DNA of 64,000 bases from JBBRHQ01 sp963720735 (GTDB lineage: Bacteria; Actinomycetota; Thermoleophilia; Solirubrobacterales; 70-9), in contig CAVRGL010000001.1 of the NCBI GenBank assembly GCA_963720735.1, positions 620,001 through 684,000 on the forward strand. The letters are read 5' to 3'. This document shows positions 32,804 to 41,353 of the stretch, piece after piece; position 1 is the first letter of the stretch; each line of letters opens with the position of its first letter. The notes beneath the pieces were generated by a model. The model was not told where the DNA came from, ran no database searches, and saw only the letters and a list, made by a program, of their open reading frames with translations. Made by a program: the position numbers and the translations under genes.

Positions 32804-33708
32804 GCGCCGGCGGCTCGACGCCGCGGCTGGCCGAGGCCGAGGTCCGCGAGCTCGACCGCACGGTGGAGGAGGCTCTCGCCTCGGGTGAGGAGGGCGGGCT
32901 GCGCGTGCTGGGCTCGGGCGAGATCTCGCTTGTCCTCGGCTGGCCGGCCGCAGAGCCCGCCTTCGCCTGCAAGCGACTCCCTGCCTTCCCCGACCGAGGC
33001 CGCTTCGATGCCTACGGGCGCACCCTTGCCGACTACGTCGAGGCGCTGCGAACGGCCGGGGTGGACGCAGTCGAGACCGCCTTCGTGCCGGTCCCCCACG
33101 GCGACGGCAGCGTGGTCGGCTATGCGGTCCAACCGGTTCTGCCGGCGGAGACCCTTGCCCCGACGGTCCTCGCCGCCGCTGACCCGGGCGCCGGACATCC
33201 GATCGTCGAGGCGATCGTCGCCAGGATCCGCGCCGTGGTCTCCCCGACGCTCGGCATCGACGCCCAGCTCTCCAACTGGACCTGGGAGAAGGGAGGGCGG
33301 CTGCGCTACCTCGACGTGACCACGCCGATGCTGTGGTCGGAGGACGGCAGCCCGCTGCTCGACATCGAGATCCTCACCAGTCCGCTGCCGGCGATCCTCC
33401 GCCCGCCGATCAGGCGCTTCCTCGGGCCTCGCATCCTCGACGGCTACCGCGACTTGCGCGGGGTGATGAGCGACCTCTGCGGGAACCTGCTCAAGGAGCG
33501 CCTCGACCCGTGGGTGCCGGTCTTCCTGGGGGCGGTCGAGGGAGCGCTGGACCCGGGGATCAGCGAGGAGGAGGTGCGCCGCTACTACCGCTCCGATGCC
33601 CGGCTGTGGGAGGCGCTACTGCGACTGCGACGGCTCGATCGGGCCTGGTGCCGGCACGTCCGCCGCCGGACCTACCCCTTCCTGCTCCCCGCCAAGGTCG
33701 AGCGCTAG
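32800..33708 (+). CDS. Kinase-fold protein of unknown substrate, coupled to aminotransferase
   Basis: 302 residues, GTG start overlapping the upstream stop. Read by eye it has a full set of kinase landmarks: glycine loop LGSGEISLVL (38-46), FACKRLP with a VAIK-like Lys58, a hinge-like YAVQPVLP, LGIDAQLSNW (Asp154, Asn159, like the catalytic HxDxxxxN), and RYLDVTTP (Asp172, like DFG). The HRD-type His is absent. It may be an APH/choline-kinase-like small-molecule kinase. I do not recognise a characterised family; it probably falls in an uncharacterised actinobacterial DUF. Confidence 0.7.
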   Translation: MSAGGSTPRLAEAEVRELDRTVEEALASGEEGGLRVLGSGEISLVLGWPAAEPAFACKRLPAFPDRGRFDAYGRTLADYVEALRTAGVDAVETAFVPVPHGDGSVVGYAVQPVLPAETLAPTVLAAADPGAGHPIVEAIVARIRAVVSPTLGIDAQLSNWTWEKGGRLRYLDVTTPMLWSEDGSPLLDIEILTSPLPAILRPPIRRFLGPRILDGYRDLRGVMSDLCGNLLKERLDPWVPVFLGAVEGALDPGISEEEVRRYYRSDARLWEALLRLRRLDRAWCRHVRRRTYPFLLPAKVER

Positions 33709-33712
33709 CTTC

Positions 33713-35125
33713 TCAGAGCTCCTCGATCTCCGCGGCGATGTCGGCGGCGGCCTTCTTCGCGTCGTCGAACAGCATCGACGTGTTGGGCTCGTAGAAGAGG
33801 TCGTTGTCGATCCCGGCGAAGCCCGGGTTCAGCGAGCGCTTGATCACGATCACCTGCTGGGCCTCGGAGACCTCGATGATCGGCATCCCGGCGATCGGGC
33901 TGTCGGGATCGTTCTTGGCCGCCGGGTTGGTGACGTCGTTTGCGCCGATCACCACAGCGACGTCGGTGCGCGGCATCTCCGGGTTGATGTCCTCCATCTC
34001 GCGCAGCTTCTCGTAGGGGACGTCGGCCTCGGCCAGAAGGACGTTCATGTGCCCCGGCATGCGCCCGGCCACCGGGTGGATCGCGTAATTCACCTCCACC
34101 CCTCGCTTCTCAAGCTGGTTGGCCATCTCCTTGACGCTGTGCTGCGCCTGGGCAACGGCCATGCCGTAGCCAGGGACGATCACCACCGAGTCGGCGTAGG
34201 CGAGCTTGATAGCCGCGTCCTGAGCGCCGATCGAGACCACCGGGCGCTCCTCGGTGGCGGCTGCGCCTCCGGCCGGGGCGCCGCCGAAGCCGGCGAACAG
34301 CACGTTGCCCACCGAGCGGTTCATCGCCGTCGCCATCTCCATCGTGAGGATCGTTCCCGAGGAGCCGACCAGGGTGCCGGCGACGATCAGCGCGACGTTG
34401 TCGAGGGCGAATCCCGCCGCGGCGGCCGAGAGGCCGGTGAAGGCGTTGAGCAGCGAGATCACCACCGGCATGTCGGCGCCGCCGATCGGCAGCACCACCA
34501 GGTTGCCGAGGATCGCCGCGGCGATCAGCACCCCGATGAAGATCGCCTGCGAAGGATCGTCGTTGTTGGCGGCGATCACCACGCAGGCGACGACGATCGC
34601 CGCCAGAAGGAGCGCATTGAGGACCTGCTGGCCCGGCGCCTTCACCGGCCGGCCGGGCAGGATCCCCTGGAGCTTTCCGAAGGCGATGTTCGAGCCCCAG
34701 AAGGAGACCGAGCCGACCACGGCGGCGAAGAGGACCGGGATCAGCTCGTCGAGGGGGATGGTCTCGCCGAGCGAGATCCCGTGGCGGATCTCCGACCAGG
34801 CGATCAGCGCGACGGCTCCACCGCCGACCCCGTTGTAGAGGGCGACCATCTGCGGCATCTCGGTCATCTGGACCCGGATCGAGGCGACAACGCCGACCGT
34901 TGTGCCGATCGCCAGGCCGAGCACGATCAGCCCCCAGTTGCCGATCCCGTCGAGCAGCAGGGTGGTGACGATCGCGACGGCCATCCCGGCGGCGGCGATC
35001 TGGTTGCCCTGCTTGGCGGTGGTCGGATGGGTACCCCGCCGCACCCCGAGGATGAAGCAGGAGAAGGCGACGATGTAGAGCGCGGTGGCAGCGTCGCCCC
35101 CAGGCTTCAGCACGGCCAGGATCAC
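33713..35125 (-). CDS. pntB: NAD(P) transhydrogenase subunit beta
   Basis: 470 residues, GTG start. Membrane domain dII in the first 280 residues (about nine helices) and NADP(H)-binding dIII at the C-terminus: VVIVPGYGMAVAQAQHSVKEMA, FAIHPVAGRMPGHMNVLLAEA-type segment (here YAIHPVAGRMPGHMNVLLAEA), VVIGANDVTNPAA and VIKRSLNPGFAGIDNDLFY. The enzyme moves hydride between NADH and NADP+ driven by proton flow. The start overlaps the pntA2 stop by 4 bases. Confidence 0.95.
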   Translation of the reverse strand: MILAVLKPGGDAATALYIVAFSCFILGVRRGTHPTTAKQGNQIAAAGMAVAIVTTLLLDGIGNWGLIVLGLAIGTTVGVVASIRVQMTEMPQMVALYNGVGGGAVALIAWSEIRHGISLGETIPLDELIPVLFAAVVGSVSFWGSNIAFGKLQGILPGRPVKAPGQQVLNALLLAAIVVACVVIAANNDDPSQAIFIGVLIAAAILGNLVVLPIGGADMPVVISLLNAFTGLSAAAAGFALDNVALIVAGTLVGSSGTILTMEMATAMNRSVGNVLFAGFGGAPAGGAAATEERPVVSIGAQDAAIKLAYADSVVIVPGYGMAVAQAQHSVKEMANQLEKRGVEVNYAIHPVAGRMPGHMNVLLAEADVPYEKLREMEDINPEMPRTDVAVVIGANDVTNPAAKNDPDSPIAGMPIIEVSEAQQVIVIKRSLNPGFAGIDNDLFYEPNTSMLFDDAKKAAADIAAEIEEL

Positions 35126-35427
35126 GAGCCGTCTTCCTCCTCCTGAGGCTTGGGTTTCCGCGTGAACATCCCGAGCATGCGGTCGGTGACCATGAAGCCA
35201 CCGACGATGTTGATCGTGCCGAAGGCGATCGCGATCACGCCGATCACGTACTCGAGCGGATCGTTCGCGAAGCCGACGACGATCAGGCCGCCGAGCATGA
35301 CGATCCCGTGGATCGCATTGGTCTGCGACATCAGCGGCGTGTGCAGCGTCGTCGGGACCTTGGAGATCACCTCGAAGCCGACGAAGGCCGCCAGCACGAA
35401 GATGGTGATCTCGGTCATCAGTGACAT
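35122..35427 (-). CDS. pntA2: NAD(P) transhydrogenase alpha subunit, membrane part
   Basis: 101 residues with three transmembrane helices. EVISKVPTTLHTPLMSQTNAIHGIVMLGG is the conserved segment of the alpha dII region. This is the split form of PntA: the NAD-binding part is the separate upstream gene. It starts right at the end of pntA1 and overlaps pntB by 4 bases. The C-terminus is Lys/Glu-rich (RKPKPQEEEDGS). Confidence 0.93.
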   Translation of the reverse strand: MSLMTEITIFVLAAFVGFEVISKVPTTLHTPLMSQTNAIHGIVMLGGLIVVGFANDPLEYVIGVIAIAFGTINIVGGFMVTDRMLGMFTRKPKPQEEEDGS

Positions 35428-36609
35428 CTACGTCGCGTCCTCCTCTGCCTCGCGTCCGGGGGACGCTTGGGTCGCGTCCTCCTCTGCTTCGCGTCCGGCG
35501 GCCCTCTCGTTGCGGATCTCGCCTCCGTCGGTTATGCAGGCCGCGGCGAGGATGTCGTCGTCGAAGTCGATCTCGAGGCGGCCCTCGTCGGTGATCATCA
35601 GCCCCAGCAGGTTCTCGAGGTTCTTGGCGTAGAGCTGGGAGGCCGGTGCCGGCATCTCGCTCGGGAGGTTCTTCGGGCCCGCGACGGTCACCCCATCCTC
35701 GGCCACCGTCTCGCCGGGGCTGGTCAGCTCGCAGTTGCCGCCGGTCTCGGCCGCCAGGTCGACGATCACCGACCCCGGCTTCATCCCTCTCACCGCCTCA
35801 GCGGTGATCAGGATCGGCGCCTCCCGGCCCGGGATCGCCGCCGTGGTGACGATGATGTCCTGCTTCGCGGCCTCGGCCGTCAGCGCCTCCCGCACCTGGG
35901 CATTCTCCTCGTCCGTCAGAGGACGGGCATAGCCGCCCTCCCCCTCCGCGTCGGGGATGAAGTCGAGCTCGAGCGGCCGCCCACCGAGCGAGGCGATCTG
36001 CTCCCAGGCGGCGCGACGGATGTCGAAGCCGGTGACGATCGCCCCCAACCGCTTCGCCGTAGCCACCGCCTGCAGCCCGGCGACGCCGGCGCCGAGCACC
36101 ATCACCCTCGCCGGGGGCACCGTGCCGGCGGCGGTGGTCATCATCCCGAAGAAGCGGCCCGACTCCCGGGCCGCGATCAGCATCGCCGCGTACCCGGCGG
36201 CGGCGGCCTGCGAGGAGAGTGCGTCCATCGACTGGGCGCGAGTGGTCCGGGGGATCGCCTCCATCGCGAAGCTCCTCACCCCGGCCGCGGCCAGCGCCCG
36301 GTTGGTCTCGGCCGAGGTCCACGGAGCGAGGTGGGCGATCAGCACCTGGCCCTCCCGCATCGAGCCGATCTCCTCCACTGTGGGGGTGCCGACGCGCAGC
36401 ACCACCTCGGCGCCCACGGCCTTTGCCGCGTCTGAAACCTCGGCCCCTGCGTCCGAGTAGGCCTTGTCGGGGTGTCCGGCAGCCATCCCCGCCTCCGCCT
36501 GGACCACGACCTCGAGCTGCTCGTTTCGCTTCAGCGACTTGACGACATCGGGCACCAGCGCCACCCGGCGCTCCCCCACTGCCGTCTCTTTCGGGACTCC
36601 AATCTGCAT
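35428..36609 (-). CDS. pntA1: NAD(P) transhydrogenase alpha subunit, NAD-binding part
   Basis: 393 residues from ATG 36609 (a TTG precedes it directly). Alanine dehydrogenase/PNT fold: IGVPKETAVGERRVALVPDVVKSL at the N-terminus, VLGAGVAGLQAVATAKRLGAIVTGFDIR (NAD Rossmann loop), and IVTTAAIPGREAPILIT. The C-terminal tail is unusual: a 13-residue unit GREAEEDATQASP followed by a second GREAEEDAT, from a 39-bp tandem duplication. TAGGCT (36628-36623, minus) lies 13 bases before the ATG. First gene of the pnt operon. Confidence 0.94.
   Translation of the reverse strand: MQIGVPKETAVGERRVALVPDVVKSLKRNEQLEVVVQAEAGMAAGHPDKAYSDAGAEVSDAAKAVGAEVVLRVGTPTVEEIGSMREGQVLIAHLAPWTSAETNRALAAAGVRSFAMEAIPRTTRAQSMDALSSQAAAAGYAAMLIAARESGRFFGMMTTAAGTVPPARVMVLGAGVAGLQAVATAKRLGAIVTGFDIRRAAWEQIASLGGRPLELDFIPDAEGEGGYARPLTDEENAQVREALTAEAAKQDIIVTTAAIPGREAPILITAEAVRGMKPGSVIVDLAAETGGNCELTSPGETVAEDGVTVAGPKNLPSEMPAPASQLYAKNLENLLGLMITDEGRLEIDFDDDILAAACITDGGEIRNERAAGREAEEDATQASPGREAEEDAT
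35432..35498. repeat. 39-bp period tandem duplication at the pntA1 3' end
   Basis: Bases 35432-35459 and 35471-35498 are 28-base copies that differ at one position, spaced by 39 bases (13 codons). The duplication is in frame and ends 1 codon before the stop, so it lengthens the acidic C-terminal tail without breaking the gene. Its near identity suggests a recent slip event. Confidence 0.8.
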
Positions 36610-36644
36610 CAAGAGCGGCGAGAGCCTATGACAATCCGGCCCAT

Positions 36645-37706
36645 CTAGACGGGCGCTACGACGCCGGCCATCGCAGCGAGGCGCTCGATCGTGTGGAGCC
36701 GCTCCGCCTGGTCGAGCTGGGCCGGCCAGGCGATCAGCCGGTCCACCCCAGCCTCCTGGAAGCGGCCGAGCCGCTCGGCCACCTCGGCCTCCGAGCCGAT
36801 CAGCGAGGTGGCATGCGCGAGGTCGTCGCTGATCGCCGCGTAGGCGGCCTCGCGGTCGCCGTCCTGGTAGAGGCGCTGGACCTGGTCGGCGACCTCGCCG
36901 TAGCCGTAGCGGTGGGCGAGCTCGACGTAGAAGTTGGTCCTGCGGCTGCCCATCCCTCCCAGATACAGGAGCAGGCCGGCCTTGACGACCCCGAGCGCCG
37001 TCTCGGTGTCGCCATCGATCGCCACCTGCAGGGTCGGCGAGATCTCCAGCTGGGAGCGATCGCGGCCGCCCCGCTCGAGGCCCGCCTCGATGTGCTCGCC
37101 CCAGATCTGCTCGAAGTCCTCGACGCTGAAGAAGGCGGGGATCCAGCCTTCCGCGATCTCCGCCGCCAGCTCGACCGACTTGCGGCCGATCGCCCCGAGG
37201 AAGACCGGGATGCGGTCCCGCACCGGGTGGAAGCCGAGCTTCAGTGCCTTGCCCTCGCCATCGGGCAGCGGGAGGTCGTAGTGCTCGCCGTGGTGGGTGA
37301 GAGGGCCCTCGCGGGCGATGATCTCGCGGACGATCTCGACGTATTCGCGGGTCCGGCCCCAGGGCTTCGAATAGGGGATCCCGTACCAGCCCTCGGAGAC
37401 CTGCGGTCCCGACGGCCCGAAGCCGAATAGGAAGCGCCCGCCGGAGAGCTTGTCGATCGTCGCGCCGGCCATCGCAGCGGCTGCCGGGGGCCTCGCCGGG
37501 ACCTGCATCACCGCGGCGCCGAGCTTGATCGTCTTCGTCTGCGGCGCCAGCCAGGCGAGGACGCTGACGATGTCCGATCCGTAGGCCTCCGCCACCCAGA
37601 CCGAGTCGAAGCCGGCGCGCTCCGCGGCCTGGACGATCTCCAGCGCCTCGGCGCCCTCGGGGCCGATGCCCCAGTAACCGAGATTGAGCCCGAGCTTCAG
37701 CGGCAC
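36645..37706 (-). CDS. LLM-class F420-dependent oxidoreductase
   Basis: 353 residues, GTG start with TAGGGT (37720-37715, minus) 8 bases upstream and no Shine-Dalgarno. N-terminal LKLGLNLGYWGIGPEGAEALEIVQAAERAGFDSVWVAEAYGSD and RFLFGFGPSGPQVSEGWYGIPYSKP, with GHP-like GRTREYVEIVREI, match the actinobacterial F420-dependent LLM branch. Longer than the paralogue at 24.7 kb and only distantly alike. Substrate unknown. It diverges from the P-type ATPase gene. Confidence 0.9.
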   Translation of the reverse strand: MPLKLGLNLGYWGIGPEGAEALEIVQAAERAGFDSVWVAEAYGSDIVSVLAWLAPQTKTIKLGAAVMQVPARPPAAAAMAGATIDKLSGGRFLFGFGPSGPQVSEGWYGIPYSKPWGRTREYVEIVREIIAREGPLTHHGEHYDLPLPDGEGKALKLGFHPVRDRIPVFLGAIGRKSVELAAEIAEGWIPAFFSVEDFEQIWGEHIEAGLERGGRDRSQLEISPTLQVAIDGDTETALGVVKAGLLLYLGGMGSRRTNFYVELAHRYGYGEVADQVQRLYQDGDREAAYAAISDDLAHATSLIGSEAEVAERLGRFQEAGVDRLIAWPAQLDQAERLHTIERLAAMAGVVAPV

Positions 37707-37840
37707 GGCGGCGAACCCTATTTCACCGGCAGCCGATCCGAGACCCGGTAAACATCAATGCGTGACCGACGCCGCGATCGAGAGGGGCCTCTCCAGCGAG
37801 GAGGCCGACGTCCCGGCTGAAGAAGCTCGGCCCGGCCGAG

Positions 37841-40288
37841 ATGACCTCGTCGCGATCGGTCTCGAGCATCGTCGCCGGCAACGTATTCACCCTGTTCAAC
37901 GCGATCATCGGGGTCTTCTTCGTCCTCGTCCTCTCGCTCGGGCTGATCGCCGACGCGATCTTCGGCCTGGTCGCGATCATCAACTCCTACATCGGGATCC
38001 GCCAGGAGCTGAAGGCGAAGCGGACCCTCGACGAGCTGGCGGTGGTGGTCGCCCCCCACGCCAGGGTGATCCGTGACGGCGCCACGGCGGAGCTCCTGGC
38101 CGGCGAGGTGGTCCCCGGCGACATCGTCGAGATCGAGCCCGGCGACCAGCTGGTCGCCGATGGCGAGGTGGTCAGCTCCCGCGGGATGACCATGGACGAG
38201 TCGGTGCTGACCGGCGAGGCCGACGGGGTCCGCAAGGGCCTCGGCGACCGCGCCCTGTCGGGCTCCTTCTGCGTCTCCGGCTCCGGCTACTACCTGGTCG
38301 ACGCGGTCCGCGAGCAGAGCTACGCCGGCAGAATCGCCGGCGAGGCGAGGACGTTCCGCCATCCCCCCTCGCCGCTCCAGGAGGAGGTCAACCGGGTGAT
38401 CCTCGCCTGCACCTACCTGATGATCCCGCTGGCGATCCTCCTGATCGTCGCCCTCCAGGTCCGCCAGGTGGGGTTGACCGAGGCGGCGCAGACGGCGACG
38501 GCCGGGCTGATCACCCTGATCCCGGAGGGCCTGGTGCTGCTGATGAGCGTCACCTTCGCGGTCGCCGCCGTGCGGCTGGCGCGCCGCGGCACCCTCGTGC
38601 AGCAGATGAGCGGGACCGAGTCCTTGGCCGCCGTGGACACGATCTGCGTCGACAAGACCGGGACGCTGACCGACGGCGAGCTGGAGCTGCGCTCGGTCGA
38701 GGCGGCGAACCCCGCAGATCCCGAGGCCGCCCACCGGGCGCTGGCCCGCTTCGCCGCCAGCGCCGGCGATCGCAACCGCACCCTGGAAGCGATCGCCGAG
38801 CGCTTCCCCGCCCGCCCGGAGCCGGTCAGCGCCGAGGTCCCCTTCTCCTCGGAGTGGAAGTGGAGCGGCCTTACCCTGGACGGTGGCGGGCCAAGCGCCA
38901 GCTACGTGCTGGGCGCGCCGGACGTGCTGGTCTCCTCGGGGGCGCTGGAGCTGACCCCGGCGCTCGACGCGAAGCTGCGCGAGGAGACTCGGGCGGGCAG
39001 GCGGGTGGTGGCCTTCGGCGAGGCCACCGACCCGCTGCCGGACGATCCGGCGACCGCGCCGCCGCCTCGGCTCTCGGCGCGAGCGCTGGTGGTGATGACC
39101 GAGAACCTCCGCCCCGACGCCGCCGAGACGGTCGACTTCATCCGCACCGAGGAGGTCGACCTGAAGCTGATCTCGGGTGACGCCCGGGAGACGGTCACCG
39201 CCGTCGCCTACTCGGTGGGGATGCCGCAGGACGCCGGGGTGATCGACGGAAGCCAGCTTCCCGAGGACCCCGAGATGCTGGCCGAGGCGGCAGAGCAGAA
39301 CAGCATCTTCTGCCGGATCAAGCCGGAGCAGAAGAAGTCGCTGGTCGGAGCGCTCTCCGACGCCGGCCGCTATACGGCGATGATCGGGGACGGCGTCAAC
39401 GACGTTCCGGCCCTGAAGCGGGCGCGGATGGCGGTGGCGATGGGCTCCGGCAGCCAGGTGACCAAGGGGGTGGCCGACGTGGTCCTGCTCGAGGACGAGT
39501 TCTCGCGGCTGCCCCAAGCGGTCGCCGAGGGACGGCGGATCGCCCGCAACGTGCACCGACTGGGGCGCCTCTATCTGACCAAGACCGTCTACGCCGCGAC
39601 CCTGATCCTGCTCGTCGGGGTGCCCGGCTTCGCCTTCCCCTTCCTGCCACGTCACTTGACGCTCGCGGCGCTGCTGACGATTGGGATCCCCTCCTTCGTG
39701 CTCGCCCTCGCACCCTCGGACGGTCCGCTCTACCGGGGCCGCCTGCTGCGTTCCCTCGCCGCCTTCGCGGTTCCCGCCGGGGTGGCGATCGCGCTCGGCT
39801 CGATCCTCTCCTTCCTGCTGGTCGACACGATCTTCGGGGGCTCGCTCGAGGACGGCCGCACCGCGGCGACCACGACCCTGATCATCCTCGGCCTCAGCTT
39901 CGTGCTGCTGCTCGAGCGCGGCCCCGGGCGCGAGCACATTGCGATCCAGAGCTACATGCTGGCGATGGTCGCCGGCCTCGGAGCCCTGTTCGCGCTGGGG
40001 CTGGCGGCGCCGCCGGTGCGCCAATTCTTCGAGATGAGCATCCTCACCGCGGCGCAATGGTTCCTGGCCCTGCTCTCGGCTGCACTCGGGCTGATCATCG
40101 CCAGCGCCTTCTGGCGCCTGCCGCAGATCCAGCGGCTCGAGGCGCCGGACATCAGGACCGACGAGCAGGGCCCGGCACCGATCCACGTCCCCGTGCCCGC
40201 GGCCGCGAAGGGCGCGGGCCGAGCCGCTAGCCGCCTGATCCGACGCGGTCGAGGAGCCGGCCCAGAGTCTCCGCCTCCTGATCGGTGA
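37841..40288 (+). CDS. CtpE-like cation-transporting P-type ATPase
   Basis: 815 residues from ATG 37841. Catalytic marks: MDESVLTGEAD (TGE 124-126, actuator), LITLIPEGLVLLMS (M4), VDKTGTLTD (phosphorylated Asp271), IGDGVNDVPALK. About ten helices. Close to mycobacterial CtpE, linked to calcium uptake. Relatives carry about 40 more N-terminal residues: a GTG at 37762 opens VTDAAIERGLSSEEA in another frame, and the codons just before 37841 (RLKKLGPAE) are coding-like, so one base appears extra near 37800-37815. Either the gene starts at 37841 or the true N-terminus is frameshifted. The 3' end overlaps the MarR gene on the other strand. Confidence 0.9.
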   Translation: MTSSRSVSSIVAGNVFTLFNAIIGVFFVLVLSLGLIADAIFGLVAIINSYIGIRQELKAKRTLDELAVVVAPHARVIRDGATAELLAGEVVPGDIVEIEPGDQLVADGEVVSSRGMTMDESVLTGEADGVRKGLGDRALSGSFCVSGSGYYLVDAVREQSYAGRIAGEARTFRHPPSPLQEEVNRVILACTYLMIPLAILLIVALQVRQVGLTEAAQTATAGLITLIPEGLVLLMSVTFAVAAVRLARRGTLVQQMSGTESLAAVDTICVDKTGTLTDGELELRSVEAANPADPEAAHRALARFAASAGDRNRTLEAIAERFPARPEPVSAEVPFSSEWKWSGLTLDGGGPSASYVLGAPDVLVSSGALELTPALDAKLREETRAGRRVVAFGEATDPLPDDPATAPPPRLSARALVVMTENLRPDAAETVDFIRTEEVDLKLISGDARETVTAVAYSVGMPQDAGVIDGSQLPEDPEMLAEAAEQNSIFCRIKPEQKKSLVGALSDAGRYTAMIGDGVNDVPALKRARMAVAMGSGSQVTKGVADVVLLEDEFSRLPQAVAEGRRIARNVHRLGRLYLTKTVYAATLILLVGVPGFAFPFLPRHLTLAALLTIGIPSFVLALAPSDGPLYRGRLLRSLAAFAVPAGVAIALGSILSFLLVDTIFGGSLEDGRTAATTTLIILGLSFVLLLERGPGREHIAIQSYMLAMVAGLGALFALGLAAPPVRQFFEMSILTAAQWFLALLSAALGLIIASAFWRLPQIQRLEAPDIRTDEQGPAPIHVPVPAAAKGAGRAASRLIRRGRGAGPESPPPDR

Positions 40289-40685
40289 GCCCGCTGGCGA
40301 AGGTCTCGGCGAGCTCGCGCTCGTAGACCGGGCGCATCCGGTCCAGCATCTCCGCCCCGGCCGGCGTCAGGACGATCCAGGTGCCGCGCCGGTCGGTCGG
40401 GCAGGAGCGGCGCTCGACCAGGCTCGCCGACTCCATCCGGTCGAGCAGCCGGGTCAGACCGCTGCGGCTGATCGAGACCCCGCAACCGAGATCGCGTGGG
40501 CGAGCCGCCTTCTCGGGCGCCCGCTCGAGGGTCGAAAGGACGTCGTACCAGGTGAGCGGTGGGAAACCCTCCTCCGCGAGGGCCCGCTCGACCCCTGCGG
40601 TCAGCGAAGTGTGGGCCTGGAGCAGCGAACGCCATGCCCCGTGCTGCGCCTCGGCCATCACGGCGGCATCGGGTGCGCTTGACAT
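40227..40685 (-). CDS. MarR family transcriptional regulator
   Basis: 152 residues from ATG 40685; the longer frame to 40736 is less likely because a TTGCAA-16-TACAAT promoter puts transcription start at the ATG. Winged helix: LTWYDVLSTLERAPEKAARPRDLGCGVSISRSGLTRLLDRMESASLVERRSCPTDRRGTWIVLT, the classical recognition helix and DRR wing. It diverges from yceI and the FMN reductase, its likely targets, and its promoter overlaps theirs. The last 62 bases overlap the ATPase gene tail to tail. Confidence 0.9.
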   Translation of the reverse strand: MSSAPDAAVMAEAQHGAWRSLLQAHTSLTAGVERALAEEGFPPLTWYDVLSTLERAPEKAARPRDLGCGVSISRSGLTRLLDRMESASLVERRSCPTDRRGTWIVLTPAGAEMLDRMRPVYERELAETFASGLTDQEAETLGRLLDRVGSGG

Positions 40686-40691
40686 GTCTTC

Positions 40692-40736
40692 ATTGTACTC
40701 GCAATTGTTGCGGTTGCAATCAATTGGTGGTACCAT
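40692..40736. promoter_or_regulatory. Overlapping divergent promoters between marR and yceI
   Basis: Minus strand: TTGCAA (40719-40714), 16-base spacer, TACAAT (40697-40692), giving a leaderless marR message. Plus strand: TTGCGG (40708-40713), 17-base spacer, TACCAT (40731-40736), for yceI. CAATTG occurs twice (40702-40707 and 40721-40726) around the palindromic TTGCAA, a likely MarR operator that would control both genes. Confidence 0.65.
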
Positions 40737-40786
40737 TCTGTTGCGGAATCAACTAATGCGACTACAACAAACGAGAGGAACACGAG

Positions 40787-41344
40787 ATGACCGCGACAGC
40801 AACCACACGGCAGCCACTCGAGAGCGGCACATGGAGCATCGACCCCGTTCACAGCCGGATCGGCTTCGAGGTCGAGCACCTGGGGATCTCGACCTTCCGC
40901 GGCGCCTTCAGCCGCTACGAGGGCCGGATCGTTACCTCCGGCGGGGACCTGACCCGGGTCGAGGGGACGATCCAGGTGGCCAGCATCGACGTCGGTGACA
41001 CCCAGCTTGCGGGCCACCTCGGCAGCGAGGACTTCTTCGCCGCAGAGCAGCACCCTGAGGCCCGCTTTGCCTCGAGCTCAGTGCGGGCCGTGGGGGAGGC
41101 GCACTACACGGTCCGGGGCGAGCTGACCCTGCGCGGGGTCACGCACCCGATCGAGCTGGATGTCCGGGTCGAGGGGATCGGCGTAGGTCTCGACGACGGC
41201 GAGAGGATCAGCCTCACCGCGGTCGGCGAGCTCGACCGGACCGACTACGGGATCAGCTGGAACAGCAAGCTCGCCAACGGCGCCTCGGTAGTCGGCGAGA
41301 AGGTGCGACTGGTGCTGTCGGTCGAGGCCGGCCGCACCGAGTGA
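40787..41344 (+). CDS. YceI family lipid-binding protein
   Basis: 185 residues; GAGAGG about 8 bases before the ATG. The YceI lipocalin-like barrel is clear: GTWSIDPVHSRIGFEVEHLGISTFRGAF at the N-terminus, then GTIQVASIDVGDTQLAGHLGSEDFFAAEQHPEARF and ELTLRGVTHPIELDV. No signal peptide, as usual for actinobacterial members. The family binds polyisoprenoid or amphiphilic molecules; often stress- or MarR-controlled. Followed by an FMN reductase after 9 bases. Confidence 0.92.
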   Translation: MTATATTRQPLESGTWSIDPVHSRIGFEVEHLGISTFRGAFSRYEGRIVTSGGDLTRVEGTIQVASIDVGDTQLAGHLGSEDFFAAEQHPEARFASSSVRAVGEAHYTVRGELTLRGVTHPIELDVRVEGIGVGLDDGERISLTAVGELDRTDYGISWNSKLANGASVVGEKVRLVLSVEAGRTE

Positions 41345-41353
41345 GGGGTTGCG

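Noticed and set aside
37718..40186. 822-codon minus-strand ORF under the P-type ATPase
   Set aside because: Composition is Gly/Asp/Arg/Gln low-complexity and the plus strand has TGE, DKTGT and GDGVNDVP motifs.
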